From assembly GCA_025766275.1 (NCBI GenBank), contig JAFKAC010000019.1, positions 62,001 through 126,000 on the forward strand: 64,000 bases of DNA, given 5' to 3'. This DNA comes from Lactarius indigo. Taxonomy: Eukaryota > Basidiomycota > Agaricomycetes > Russulales > Russulaceae. The notes under the pieces are model-generated. The model worked only from the letters and a program-made list of their open reading frames with translations. It was not told the DNA's origin and did no database searches. Within the stretch, counting starts at the first letter, position 1, and the number at the start of each line of letters is the position of its first letter. Positions 44,924-56,010 of the stretch are shown piece by piece. The position numbers and the translations under genes were made by a program.

Positions 44924-45937
44924 GCTGATGGGGTGGCATCCATCTACTTTGAGCAAGTCTTCCCTCTGCATGGAATCCCTTGCAAAGTCATAAGCGATAG
45001 AGGACCCCAATTTGCAGCGCGAAGCATGCGTGCCCTATATAAGTGACTTGGGATAGACGCAGGTCTCACCACAGCCTATCACCCTCAAGCTAATGGACAG
45101 GTCGAGCGCAAAAATCAGGAAGTTGAAATATACTTGTGCATGTTCATTAGCAAGAGACAGGACGATTGGGCGGACCTGCTTCCTACAGCAGAATTCGTGG
45201 TCAATAGTAGACTCAACTCAGCTATGGGACACACTCCCTTTGAGCTACTGTATGGCTTCACGCCGGACTTCACTATTCCTGCTGGTAGACCTACAGGTAT
45301 TCCACTGCTCGACAAGCGCCTTCAGCACTTAGTTTCTGCTCGCAAGGATGCAGAGGCAGCTCTACGCCTAAGTAAAAGGCGAATGCAGACAGATGTTGAA
45401 CAAAGGACTAAGCCATATTCCTTTAACGTCGGGGATAAAGTCTGGTTGCAAGCTAAACAGATAAAGATACACCAGCAGTCGTCCAAATTGGGACCAAAGC
45501 AACTGGGCCCATTTGAAGTCACTAAAGTCATAAGTGACGTCGACTACAAGCTTGCACTCCCCCCTGCATTATGGATCCATGATGTATTTCATGTAGACCG
45601 CCTCTCTCCTTACAAGGGAAATGGAGTCAATGGGCTCACGCCTCCACCACCCGATCCAGTAACGGTCAAAGGGGAAGAAGAGTATGAAGTTGACCATATA
45701 AGAGATTCTAAACTCTTCAGTCGTACTCTTAAGTACCTCGTCCGTTGGAAAGGATACGGTGAGGATGAGGACACATGGGAACCAGCTAAAAACCTAGCAC
45801 ATGCCCCTGATGTGGTTAAGGAATTCCATTCCTCAAACCCGGGCGCACCTAGAAAAATAGTGGCTCTCATTTACGCATCCTTGCCTTGGCAAGCTCATCA
45901 TGTGGATACATTGGCCAACGCGGACATCGACCCTTAA
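44924..45937 (+). pseudogene. pol: GypD pol, C-terminal part: integrase core and chromodomain, one TGA
   Basis: Resumes as ADGVASIYFEQVFPLHGIPCKVISDRGPQFAA (second catalytic Asp), then TGA at 45044, then TAYHPQANGQVERKNQEVE (catalytic Glu), GHTPFELLYGF, GDKVWLQAKQI and a chromodomain YEVDHIRDSKLFSRTLKYLVRWKGYGEDEDTWEP (about 45685-45785). TAA at 45935. The GypD C-terminus is short after the chromodomain, unlike the other gypsy families here. Confidence 0.92.
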
Positions 45938-45949
45938 GGAGGGGGGTGA
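45936..45949 (+). other. GypD polypurine tract
   Basis: AAGGAGGGGGGTGA overlaps the pol stop codon and directly abuts the 3' LTR. Confidence 0.78.
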
Positions 45950-46724
45950 TGTCATGGACGCTCTATTTTTGCCTTATTTTTCTGTATTTTTACGGATTTA
46001 TTTGGCCAAGATACAAGCCTCCAATGCGATGCTCAAACATCCAAGTCCTTATCATTAGATATGATAAGATGGTTAGTCATGTGATGCCAACATGTGCACC
46101 CACAAGCACGTGACCCTGAGATAGTAACTTCCTTATCGGATGTTACCTCTTTAGGTCATCTTCCACATTAGTATAGTAGTTTCTCATTGGACAATAAGCA
46201 GGGAACATTCTAGATAGTTCTAGACCACGTTGTTATAGGGTTATGACTCATAGATAAGGACACGTCATTGTTCCATCAGCGTTAATGACTGTGCATCAGT
46301 CAGCACAATAGATAACGCTATTATTAGACACAACGCGTCAGCGTCTGACTCATTACTATTACATGTACCTTTAGTAACAAGGTTCTATAGTAATTCGAAC
46401 TCAGCCGCAGCATAGTATATAAACCCTCATGTAGCGTCCTGAGTGGAACCAACTTGTCCTCTTGGTTCTCCACTCAGGTGCGTATCCTTCTGTACTTCCC
46501 TTACCTCTCCAATGTTAACTTGTCCTCTTGGTTCTCCACTCAGTGTGCCACTGCGTGATCACCTTGCCTTTGACCTTGTATAAAGGTCTCACGTGTGCAT
46601 ACTCTCCGCAGTGACTGTACGTTCGGCGCGTGACTTGTCTCCACGCTAGGCTTGAGTGTGTTCCCAGCTCAGTTCACTTACACTCTTTCTTGGTCTAGTT
46701 GTTGCGATAAGCCACACCACTACA
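45950..46724 (+). repeat. GypD 3' LTR
   Basis: 775 bp, identical in length to the 5' copy. Nine differences by eye, all CpG/TpG or CpG/CpA. TSD ATGTG at 46725-46729. Confidence 0.95.
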
Positions 46725-46772
46725 ATGTGTATTGTTCCCATCGTACACAGTCATCCTGGGGCATAAGGTTGG
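46725..46772 (-). CDS. LINE ORF1, 48-nt internal fragment between GypD and GypE
   Basis: Only 48 bp, reading LMPQDDCVRWEQYT in the ORF1 frame between ...DGDIPMMFAN (53979 side) and SPSPSTGAG (26959 side). It carries the TSD of GypD at its left end and of GypE (GTTGG, 46768-46772) at its right end. Confidence 0.85.
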
Positions 46773-47197
46773 TGTTACGGTTCCGAGGGACTGTACGGGT
46801 TTTCTGCGGAGCCGAGCTTGACGCACTGGTAGAGTCGGGACTTGTTCTGTGAACAAGTCAAGTTTCGGGGGTTTCTAGGCTCAACTCAAAGAGTATCGCT
46901 AGAGAGAGGGGAAAGCACGCGGGTTTTTGAGACAAGGCAAGTTGGATCGGATTCGAGAACTAAGAGTAGACAAGGTATGTGCTACTCTATGTACTTTGTC
47001 TTATACTCGTACATACTGGGGTTTTCAGGGGCCGTTTTCTACATGCCACGTCACTTATCTACTACTACGTGGACGATTTGCAATTTTAGCACCATAAGGC
47101 GTGCTTTTGACGATACCAGACTTCTGTAAAACTTACGGGGTCGAAACTGGAACGCGCATTGTGTGACGTGACGTCACGATGTCACGTGATCGTGACA
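46773..47197 (-). repeat. GypE 3' LTR
   Basis: 425 bp; plus-strand ends TGTTACGG...CGTGACA. On the element strand the tract AGGGGGGCTA (47198-47207) abuts it as the polypurine tract, and the pol stop TAG at 47209-47211 lies only about 11 bp away. Confidence 0.94.
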
Positions 47198-47208
47198 TAG
47201 CCCCCCTA

Positions 47209-50200
47209 CTAGGTCGAGTCGTCTCGACTCGCGCTACTGGCGGCGTGCGTGAAATCATAGTCGTGTCGAAAGATGTAGTGTTCGGGACGTCGATAGGGGT
47301 CCCCTCGTCGCTGGGCGCGAAGTCGTGCAGTGGCCTGTGTAGCGCGTTCGCGATCGACAGTGTGGCCGAGAACTGTGAGCCAAGCGCAGTATGTGTTGGC
47401 GTGAGTCATGGAGGGTGATACGTGGCACACTTGGCGTTCGGCGCACTTCGCATGCGGTGTGCAACACTCGAACGTCAGATGATCCGCACTGTCGCACCAA
47501 GTACAAGCCGGGAGTCTGGTACGACTGTGGACGGACGCGCGGCGATCGGCGGTTGATTCGCGGGTCTCATCACTTCTCGTAGTCGTGGGTGGGGCGGCGG
47601 TGATTTCGCCGGCCTCGATGTCGTGGAGTACTGGCGACACAGATCGCGTTGGTTCATCGTGCAACTGTGGGTAAGTGTTACGTCGGGGGTTGGCTACCAC
47701 CGCTTCGGCGAATGTACGGGGTAGAGTTCGGGGGGGAATTGGGAGGATTTGTTCGGCCATGATAACCGTGCGATGATGTCGAAGTCGGGGGTCGGAGACC
47801 CCATCATGCGTAAATACGCTAGCGAGAGCCGTCGGCATTGGTTTCGGGAGGTATGGCATCAATCGAGTGATTGCGCGGGCATCGAGAATGCGGTTGTCGA
47901 TAGCTGCCGCGTTATTAGCCCAATCTACCATGCTATGCTCTGCTTCGCGTAGGTGCAGTGCGAGTAGTTGTTGTTGTTGCACGGATTCTCGGAGTCGGTG
48001 AACGTCCGCACTCAGTCCGGGATTGGCGAGTCATCCTAATGCCTTATTGATATCGTTATGAGCCGGGTGGTCAGGACGAAAGACATCGATGAATTCTTTT
48101 TCCAGAATTCGTGGTTGGATGTCGGGACGAGGTCATGCTGTCAGCTCGGCATAATAGTAGGGTTTGTTACGACCTTCAGTGGCTATAATGATAGGCTGTC
48201 CTTGAGCATTAATGACGAACTGGAGATAGTGTGCTTTTCTTCGTTCTCTGTCGGAGAACGGTATCTTGACTTGGTAAGGATGCTCGGGCAGCACCTTCTG
48301 CCAGTCGCCGGGAGGCAGCGCAGTGTCTGGTCGTGGTGGCAAGGGGTGAACTTGTCGCACGTTTTCGCGTGCTGCGATTTCCTCGAGCGCCTCTCGTCGC
48401 AGGCGTTGCTGACGTCGTTGCTTTGCTTGCGAATGACGGTAGTGGTTCCCGTTGTCACCAATATGCGTACTGAATCCCCACATATCTTCGCGCGATCGTG
48501 GAGAGTTTGCGTGTGCGTCATAAGAAGGCCCTACTTTCACCCATTCGTTAACTTCTCGGTCGATACGTCGATTGACGTCGTCCGGGAGTTCTCGAGCGGC
48601 GATGACAGGGAACTGAGGGGGATGTTTATCCATGGTGAAACTGATGGAGTTAATCGTTGTCTGTGTCCTGTCTTTATATTGTTGAATGAGCTCGGGGGCG
48701 CGCAAATTGGAGACTGGTTCCCAGCTATCATGGGCTGCGGAAAAACCTTTCCACTGTACTAAATATTGCAGCGTTTTCTTGCGTCCATACGTTCGGTAGT
48801 CGAGGAGGTCTTCTACTTCCCATTCGAGTTCGCCGTTTATTAGTTCTGGTGGGGGTTGTACTTCTCTCTTATCGTTCATAACGGTTTCTCGATAGGGAGT
48901 GAGTAGTCCTGCGTGAACAACATCATGTATCTTCCAATGTACCGGAAGCTGAAGTCGATAAGCCATGTCTGATACATGTTGAGAGACAATAAAGGGACCG
49001 TATCGTCGTGGGGATAATTTGGCGGATGGATGCGTAGTTTTGATGTTCGTGGCGTCTAACCATACCTTATCGCCCAATCGATATGGTTGATAGCGTGGCG
49101 ATTCCGTGACCCATCGCAGTTGAGCTGCTCGCATCGCGGTTTGTGCGTTGGCTCGTGCTTCTGTCAATTCTGCGAGTCATTGATCGGCCGTAGGGGACTG
49201 CATGGGTGTGCGGGGTTGATGGACGGTAGGCACGAATCCCATAAGCAGTTCAAACGGCGTTTTCCGAGTGGTTTCCGAGGGCCAAGTGTTAGTGGCGTAT
49301 TGCGCGATGGGTAACATTGCGGCCCATTGATCCTGTTGATAGTTAGCGTAGATTCTTAGGTATTGTTCCAACTTTTGGTTGGTCCGTTCCGATTGGCCGT
49401 CGGTACGGGGGTGGTACGCGGAACTTATGTTTTGTTGTATGCCTAAAGCAGAACATAGGTTCTTTGCTAGTGCGGCTGTAAAGCGAGGATCGCGATCAGA
49501 TATGATCTTGTCTGGTAGGCCATAGTGTGGCAATACGTGTCGTACGTATGCTTGTACTGTTTCTTCTGTGCCGAACTTTTCTTTCCAAGGGATGAATATG
49601 TTAGCCTTCGAGCATCCTTGGTCTGTAATGGTAAGGATGGCATCGAAACCGTGGGACTTTGGTAATTTCACGATAAAGTCGAGTGCTATGACTTTGAATG
49701 GTAAGGGTGTCCCGTCGGGATAGATCGGTGATAATGGCACACGTGGTCGGTTGTTGAGGTTTTTGTTGGCTTGACACGTGATACAGCCTTGGACGTAGTC
49801 ATTTACGTCGTTTTTCATAGCTGGCCACCAGTAGTATTTTTGTATGGCTGCCAATGTATTGGATTGTCCTGGATGTCCCGCAGTAGGGAGGTCGTGAAAT
49901 GACCGAATCACCCCCCTCCTCAAGGAGGTGTCGTCCACGATCACCAGACGACCGAGGTAGAAGTAGAGACCGGCAGAGTCACGTGTGAGCGGGAGACGGA
50001 CCGTGGAGGCGAAAGAGGGGTGAGTACGTTGGGCAGCGCGACATTGATTGTCGAGCGTCGAGATGGACACAGCGTTGGCGAAAAGTGAAGGGGGAAGTAC
50101 GACGACCTGTTGGTTGTCACGATCGTTGGTAATGAGGGCGGGATGACGAGACAGGGCGTCGGCATGAAGCATAGGCCCAGGGACGTGTTTAATCACGATA

Positions 50201-53200
50201 TTGTAATTGGCGAGAATGTTGACTAGCCGCGCGACACGGCGATTGATGTTTTGGGGGCTTCGGTAATGGAGCAAATTTTGATGGTCAACGAGAACCGTGA
50301 CGGGGTGTTGCGCGGCTACTAAGAGATGACGCCAATGTTTGAGACTGCGAATGAGCGTGAGTAACTCGCGATCATAGACGTCATAGTTGCGTTCCGCTGA
50401 ATTTAAGGATTGAGAGAAATAGCCCACGACTTGGGGTTTCTGTCGTTCGTCGAGTTGAGACAGAATGGCCCCTATAGCGTACAGAGATGCGTCCGTTTGT
50501 AGTTGGAAGGGTAAGGAGATGTCTGGCTGTCGGAGAGCCGGTCGCGAACATGCAATCGAGAGGAGTGTGTTTAATGCGTTGGTGCACTCGGCAGTCCATA
50601 CAAAAGGAACATCCTTTTGCAACAACTGTGTGAGTGGGCATGCAAGTTTTGCGTAATGCGGGATGAATGGACGTTGGTAGCCCAGTACGCCGAGCGTGCT
50701 GCGTAGTTGTTTAATTGATGTGAGTGTACGGGGCCAGTCCCGTAGACCCGAAACTTTATCGTCACCCATCTGAATAGTCCGGTTAGCGATGGTCATGCCC
50801 AAGTAGTCGATTTCCGTTCGTTCGAAAGCGCATTTGGACAACTTTAAGAAGTAACTTTCGTCTAAAAGTGTCTGTAGCACTTGTCCTACGATGTCGTGAT
50901 GACGGCGTATATCCGCTGTGGTAGCGATGAGAATGTTGTCCATATAGATGAAGAGTTCGGACGGATATTTGAGTAATAGCCCTCGAAAGATCCAGTTCAT
51001 CGAGCGCACAAATGTAGCGGGGGAATTTGTTAGTCCAAAGTACATTACCATGGGTTCGAACAGCCCGTGTGGCGTTTTGAACGCGGCTTTCCATTGGTCT
51101 CCGTCGCGAATTCTGATATTGTTGTAACCCCATCGTATGTCGAACTTCGTGAATAACGTCTTGTCGGCCAGTTGATCTAAGAGATTTGAGATAAGCGGTA
51201 TCGGATACGTATCTTTCAACGTAATTTGATTGAGGGGTTTGTAATCTTGTACGGGCCAGAGTTTTCTGTCCTTCTTTTTGAGAAAGAAAAAGGACGACGC
51301 ATACGGTGATTTGGATTCGCGAATATACCCCTTTTCCAAATGTTCCTTTAAGAATTCGTCCAAGTGTGTTAGTTCCCTGGCGTTGAGTGGGTATATTTTG
51401 CATTTCAACGTAGCCGGGGCATCGGGCAACAGTGTTATCGCGTGGTCGTCTTCTCGAGTAGGTGGGAATCGGTTAGCGGCTTCTTCCGAAAAGACGGTTG
51501 CCCAGGATTCGTAATGTTTGGGCAGTACGTTGTTTTCTTTAAGTGTCTTTTCCGCCATTTGTTGCGCGATAGTCTCAATGTGGGTCGCTCATTCTATGGT
51601 CATTGCTCGTGGTTCTCCCTGGAGTTGATTAGTCGGCCAATCGATTTGTGGGTTGGTCTCCTTGAACCAAGGGTGACCAAGTATCATACGTGGTCGTCCC
51701 AGGTGGGTGACGTATAACAGGGTGTCGTATCATTGTTGTCCCCAGGTGATGCAAACTCAACAGGCCTTCGTGATGTTACCGTGCTCGTTTTGTGTTCCAT
51801 CGACGTTGTACACCAGTCGGTTATCAATGGTCGTGGTTTGGGCGCCAAGTGTCCTAACACATTCCTCGTCGATGAAGTTGTCCGAGGCCCCGGAGTCGAG
51901 TAGCACGGGGATGCTCGTTGTTGTATTGGTGATGGGTATTTCGATGGTAAGTGCGTTGTTCGAAGTACTCTGTATGGCGTTGATTTCTGCCGTTTCGTCT
52001 TCATCCTCTTCATCCAGACTGGCTTCCATTAGCAACTGGGAGATCATGTCCTTTCGTTGGGCGACTGATAGTCCCAATATGCCCGTCATCAAGGCTTCTG
52101 GGGATGTTTTTTGCTCGACGGGATTCGGTGCGGTTGCGACAACAACTTCATTGACACATGCTGGAGTCCTTTTATTTGGACAATCGCGTGATAGATGTCC
52201 CGTTTTCTTGCAACGAAAGCACAAGCCTTCCTTTCAACATCGGTCCATCTCGGCTAGTTCTTGAGGGGTCCGAATGCGGGGAATGTACGTCTGCATTGCG
52301 TCTACTTCCATCGGCACCACTTGGTCATTCCTATTTGTTGGTTTCGATGGTCACGTATTTTGGACTGGGATAATATTTGTTTTCCCGATCTGAGCGATGC
52401 AATTGGTGATCGTGCGATAGCGTTGGACCTCCTCTCGTGTCGCTTCTTTCCAGTCCTGCATAGTAATTGGCATCTTACTTCGTTTAAGACAGGACACTAG
52501 TAGTCCTTTCCGCAGTCCTCGACGGAACAGGTCTACTGTTCCTTTTGCCGCCAAGTCCCAATCGGCTGCTTCAGCAAGTTGTTCAAAGGTTGCTATATAC
52601 TCGTCGATTTCCTCGCCTTTCATGGTAAGTGTTGTCAATTTTGCGTAAGCGTTTTGTTGACTTAGGGTGTCTGTCCAGGCGTTTTCGAAGTTGGTTATGA
52701 AATCGGTCCACAACGTTTCGCTGGTTTCGGGGATGGGATTCGTAGGATTGTTGACTTTTTGTTCGAGCTTTTTATCCTGCGCTTGGTTCCAGCTTTCGAC
52801 TGCTCTTCCCCGGATTAGCGTGAGCGCAAGGGCTACTCGTTGGTAAGGGATGACCATTCTTTCATTCGTCCGGTTGACCCGTCGGTACTGATTGAACTCG
52901 TGCAGAAATTGTCGGCTCCTATCCCGATTCCCATCGAAGAATGCTGGTGTTGCCCCTTGTAGAGGGCCCGTGATGGTTGTTGTACTGCTGCCACTTCCCG
53001 TCCCGCTTCCACTGGCCATTGGTGCGCTAGATGGTGTTGTCGTAGTCGTGATAGTGGGTACTGGAACTAGTTGGGGTGATTTCCTTTTTCCTTTCTGCTT
53101 TGCGATTTGTCGTTTATGCTCAGTCCAATTGTAGGTGGGTACGGTGTTAGTTTGTTGTCGACGTTTAAGGCCCCACAGAAGTGGTTTGTCTACACGTGCG

Positions 53201-53454
53201 TTTGTATATGTGTACCACCCGGTGTTTTCGAAATATACTTCGTACCACTCGTTCTCGTCTGCTGCGAATTCAACGTCTAAGGCCGGGCTGGGGTCTCGTC
53301 GTACAATGTACCCCCGTCCTGGTACCCAATCAATTCCTCCGGTTACGATGTCCTGTAAATTCTGGGTGTCGCGCCTGATAACTAGTCGTTTTACGGTCGG
53401 GTCGTGGTCCGCTGGTTCTGGTTCAAAGTAGGCATGGGTTTGATCGAGAGCCAC
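47209..53454 (-). pseudogene. gag-pol: GypE gag-pol polyprotein (2,081 codons) with eight TGA stops
   Basis: One phase from ATG 53454 to TAG 47209. TGA codons start (plus coordinates of triplets) at 52351, 52234, 51757, 51730, 51589, 49177, 48133 and 48031. Gag: RQFLHEFNQYRRVN and YIATFEQLAEAADW, with CCHC CFRCKKTGHLSRDC near 52200. Protease LDSGASDNFIDEE near 51890. RT FGLTNSPATF and a YMDN catalytic box (near 50940). RNase H QTDASLYAIGAIL. Integrase zinc finger AGHPGQ...CITCQ, LDFIVKLP, SDRDPRF, DGQSERTNQK. Chromodomain WEVEDLLDYRTYGRKKTLQYLVQWKGF near 48740-48840. The C-terminal extension ends with an extra CCHC knuckle at 47464-47505. YMDN instead of YMDD is probably another CpG change. 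Confidence 0.9.
47464..47505 (-). other. Additional CCHC zinc knuckle at the C-terminus of GypE Pol
   Basis: CTWCDSADHLTFEC has exact C-X2-C-X4-H-X4-C spacing and is followed by further Cys/His residues (CTPHAKCAERQVCH). It lies about 400 codons after the chromodomain, in the same frame, before the TAG at 47209. The usual Gag knuckle is also present near 52200. Confidence 0.7.
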
Positions 53455-53542
53455 AATGATCGCGCGTCCGTTCTGGACTGTCCGTGCTGTTTCAACTTGT
53501 TCTGGGAACGCCTTTTCGCCTCGTTCAGCGGCAGAGTAGATG

Positions 53543-53553
53543 GTCTACTCTTA
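53543..53553 (-). other. GypE self-primer binding site
   Basis: On the element strand TAAGAGTAGAC begins immediately after the 5' LTR. It is the reverse complement of GTCTACTCTTA at 53742-53752 in the LTR, 34 nt downstream of TATAAG (53781-53786). The sequence is unrelated to that of GypA/C/G, so the arrangement is conserved although the sequence is not. Confidence 0.72.
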
Positions 53554-53978
53554 TGTTACGGTTCCGAGGGACCGTACGGGTTTTCTGCGGAGCCGAGCTC
53601 GATGCACTGGTAGAGTCGGGACTTGTTCTGTGAACAAGTCAAGTTTCGGGGGTTTCTAGGCTCAACTCAAAGAGTATCGCTAGAGAGAGGGGAAAGCATG
53701 TGGGTTTTTGAGACAAGGCAAGTTGGATCGGATTCGAGAACTAAGAGTAGACAAGGTATGTGCTACTCTATGTACTTTGTCTTATACTCGTACATACTGG
53801 GGTTTTCGGGGGCCGTTTTCTACATGCCACGTCACTTATCTACTACTACGTGGACGATTCGCAATCCTAGCACCATAAGGCGTGCTTTTGATGATACCAG
53901 ACTTCTGTAAAACTTACGGGGTCGAAACTGGAACGCGCGTTGTGTGACGTGACGTCACGATGTCACGATCACGTGACA
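53554..53978 (-). repeat. GypE 5' LTR
   Basis: 425 bp. On the element strand: TATAAG at 53786, inferred start at 53752, and an inverted repeat AGAGTAG...CTACTCT flanking the start. About 200 bp of R-U5 follow to 53554. Confidence 0.94.
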
Positions 53979-54533
53979 GTTGGCAAACATCATCGGGATG
54001 TCTCCGTCTGGGGTGCTCTGGTAAGTGGTGTTGGTGGAGGATCCCTGTGAGTATCTAGTGGGGGTGGCCGGAGGGGTCGGAGAGTCCTCGTCAGGGATGG
54101 GCGGGAGAACGTAGGGGGATAAGGAGTATGCAGGGCCTGAGGAGGGGTAGTGGACAATTGGAGCCAGGGGTGTGGTTGGTGGTGGTCGCATGGCTTCCTC
54201 TGGAATCTCAATAGAGGTGATGGTTGGGCCGATGGTGGAGCTTACGAGGTCGTTGACCATTCGGCGTTCCTGATCATCCTCGTCATTTGTTAGATCTGTG
54301 TTCGTGTTAGTGTGTTCTTCATCCGTAGAGATGTGGGTCTTACTCAGGGGTCTCTTCTTGTTCCTCCTGTTTTTGGTTGCGGTGGCAGCGGGGCTGCTTG
54401 TCGCGGAGAAGTGGGCAGATTGGATCATTGTCAATTTGTTGGGGGGTTCTCTAGTGGTGCGTTCTAGGGGTTGGGGTTGGTTTTGTGTTGGGTTGGGGGC
54501 GGCAGCGGCAGGGGAGGGGGGAGGTGCATCCAT
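53979..54533 (-). CDS. LINE ORF1, N-terminal segment
   Basis: ATG at 54533 opens MDAPPPSPAAAAPNPTQ, a Pro/Ala-rich start. Then come a basic stretch (KNRRNKKRPLSKTH), an acidic stretch (DEEHTNTNTDLTNDEDDQE) and a Pro-rich segment (PPIPDEDSPTPPATPTRYS). The segment ends at the GypE junction in MMFAN. Low complexity, with no named domain in this part. Confidence 0.85.
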
Positions 54534-54966
54534 CGTTAGCGGCTGTGGGTGGTGTGGTGGTTGGGGTGGGTTTTAAGTGTTCGCATGGGTGATCCTCTGA
54601 ATGGGTGGCTCCGTCAGGGGTTCACGTGGGATGGTTTTTGGTTAGTGTTGTTTTTAGTTGATTGTTGGGCTGATGTACTTACTATGTGGTATGAGGGGGG
54701 TTGATGGTGGCGTTGTGCATGGTTGGGGTGACAGTTGTTGGGTATTGGTGGTTTGTTTGTTGGGTCGGTGTTGGGGTTGGGTTTCTGGGGGGTTGTGGGT
54801 GTCTGCTGGTGTTGTTGGTTTTGTGTAGACTGGGGTTGTGTGCTTGGGAGGTGGCGGGGGGGTCGTTCTAGTCGTGGGCTGTTGGGAGTGCACGTAGATG
54901 TTGGTTGGTTGGGCTCTGGTCAGTGGAGTAGTCGGGTGGTCGTTTGATGCTGTTGGGGGGCTGGTT
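54534..54966 (-). other. LINE 5' UTR, proximal part
   Basis: Strongly G/T-rich on the plus strand (C/A-rich on the element strand) with repeated GGGTTGG/GGTTGTG words and no coding potential. It continues beyond the solo LTR at 55778-55997. Confidence 0.6.
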
Positions 54967-55777
54967 TGTTACGGTTTCACCCTCGAGCCCTCGGCAAACG
55001 GCGATACGACGGACGCAATTACGTGAGAAACAAGAGGAAGACGAAGAAAAGGCTGAGATAAGCCATAAAACAAGAGATAAGTGCCCCGGCCCACGATTCC
55101 ACTGGACCTTCTGCGATGACGCGCAGAATTGTAGGTTCCACCGGCCCGGATAAAGCAATATCCACATCGCCCGTCACGTGACCCCGGCATGTGACCTGGC
55201 GAGAATGCACCGGAAGAGTCCAGATGAGCTTGTGCCTGGCTGACTGATGTTTGGTACCTGATGACTGATACTGACTGCGGATGACTCATAGACAATTACA
55301 CTGTTACGATAAGGATGACTGATGTCTCGCTCTGATTGGTTGACTGACTGTATGCTGACTGATGATTACACATTCCCGATGACACTCTTACTGTACGATT
55401 ACTCACCCTAGGATCGTTGTATTAGGGTTTCTGAGTTTGAACCTTACCATAGCTAGGGTATAAGTAGGGTAGCTTGTATCCCCGATTCCCTAGCTTGAGA
55501 TTTTGTGGAATTGTACCTGCTGTTTGCGGTTTTCCCTTTATCTTTCAAGCTGGGCTGTTTGCCATCCCTTTGGGCTGCCTGCTCATTCCCCCTTTCTCCT
55601 CTTATCTGCCATTCTCTGCCTCTCAGTCTTTCTGTCTGATAGAAGGCTGTTAGTATTCTTGTCGACTAGGGGACGCCTTGGCTGTATTTGCCTCCCCCGT
55701 AAGTTGGCTGACGACTTGGGGCATTGTGCACCCGCAGAACCGTCCAAGTCGGACACTACGCCAGTACAAGCGTAACA
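54967..55777 (+). repeat. Solo LTR (811 bp) of a further gypsy-like family
   Basis: Termini TGTTACG and CGTAACA; TSD TGGTT at 54962-54966 and 55778-55782. No internal region remains, so it probably arose by LTR-LTR recombination. It has repeated TGACTGATG words (55240-55380) and TATAAG at 55459 (plus). It does not match the other LTRs here beyond the TGTTACGG end, which GypB, C and E share. Orientation is inferred from the TATA motif. Confidence 0.86.
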
Positions 55778-55997
55778 TGGTTGGTAGCGTTCTCCCTCAG
55801 TTCTCTCTGTCTTTGTTGGCTCTCTGGGCCGCATAGTGGTTGTGAGGGTATTTATTGTTACAGGGGGCCGGTGGTATTCGAGGACTGGGATAGGGCTCGT
55901 CTGCCATTGCAGCTTGCTCTTGGTCCTAGTCCGTCCTTGCCCTGGCTTTGCCGTGGGAATTCTGTCCCCTGGTGGTGGTTACGGTTCAAGGAGCCCC
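55778..55997 (-). other. LINE 5' UTR, distal part and 5' end
   Basis: About 220 bp of non-coding LINE sequence up to the C-run at 55994-56002, where the 13-bp target duplication begins. The exact 5' end is ambiguous because of the extra C residues. Confidence 0.6.
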
Positions 55998-56010
55998 CCC
56001 CCTTCTTTCT

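Larger units (their letters stand above)
26960..46724 (+). mobile_element. GypD: chromovirus LTR retrotransposon split by DNA-2
   Basis: 775-bp LTRs at 26960-27734 and 45950-46724, with TSD ATGTG at 26955-26959 and 46725-46729. Without DNA-2 and its 7-bp duplication the element is about 8.0 kb. It is inserted in LINE ORF1. By eye the LTRs differ at nine positions, all CpG transitions, making it younger than GypC. It belongs to a different family from the other gypsy copies (its own LTR, Gag and Pol). Confidence 0.95.
46773..53978 (-). mobile_element. GypE: complete chromovirus LTR retrotransposon, single-frame Gag-Pol (7,206 bp)
   Basis: 425-bp LTRs at 46773-47197 and 53554-53978 with TSD GTTGG (46768-46772 and 53979-53983), in LINE ORF1. 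The two LTRs differ mainly by CpG transitions plus a small rearranged stretch near the CACGTGA end. The internal frame is one polyprotein with eight internal stops, all TGA. Confidence 0.95.
10561..55997 (-). mobile_element. Tad-like non-LTR retrotransposon (LINE), five times interrupted
   Basis: Minus-strand LINE whose pieces lie at 10561-12249, 19832-22921, 25334-26959, 46725-46772, 53979-54966 and 55778-55997. A T-run at 10561-10571 is its poly(A) tail. The flanking 13-bp duplication CCCCCTTCTTTCT (10548-10560; 55998-56010) shows target-primed insertion into GypB. Without later insertions it is about 7.6 kb with two intact frames, ORF1 (535 codons plus stop) and ORF2 (1677 plus stop). Endonuclease, RT, RNase H and a C-terminal zinc motif in ORF2, with a CCHC ORF1, suggest the fungal Tad1 clade. 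The 5' end is uncertain by a few bases within a C-run. Confidence 0.9.
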
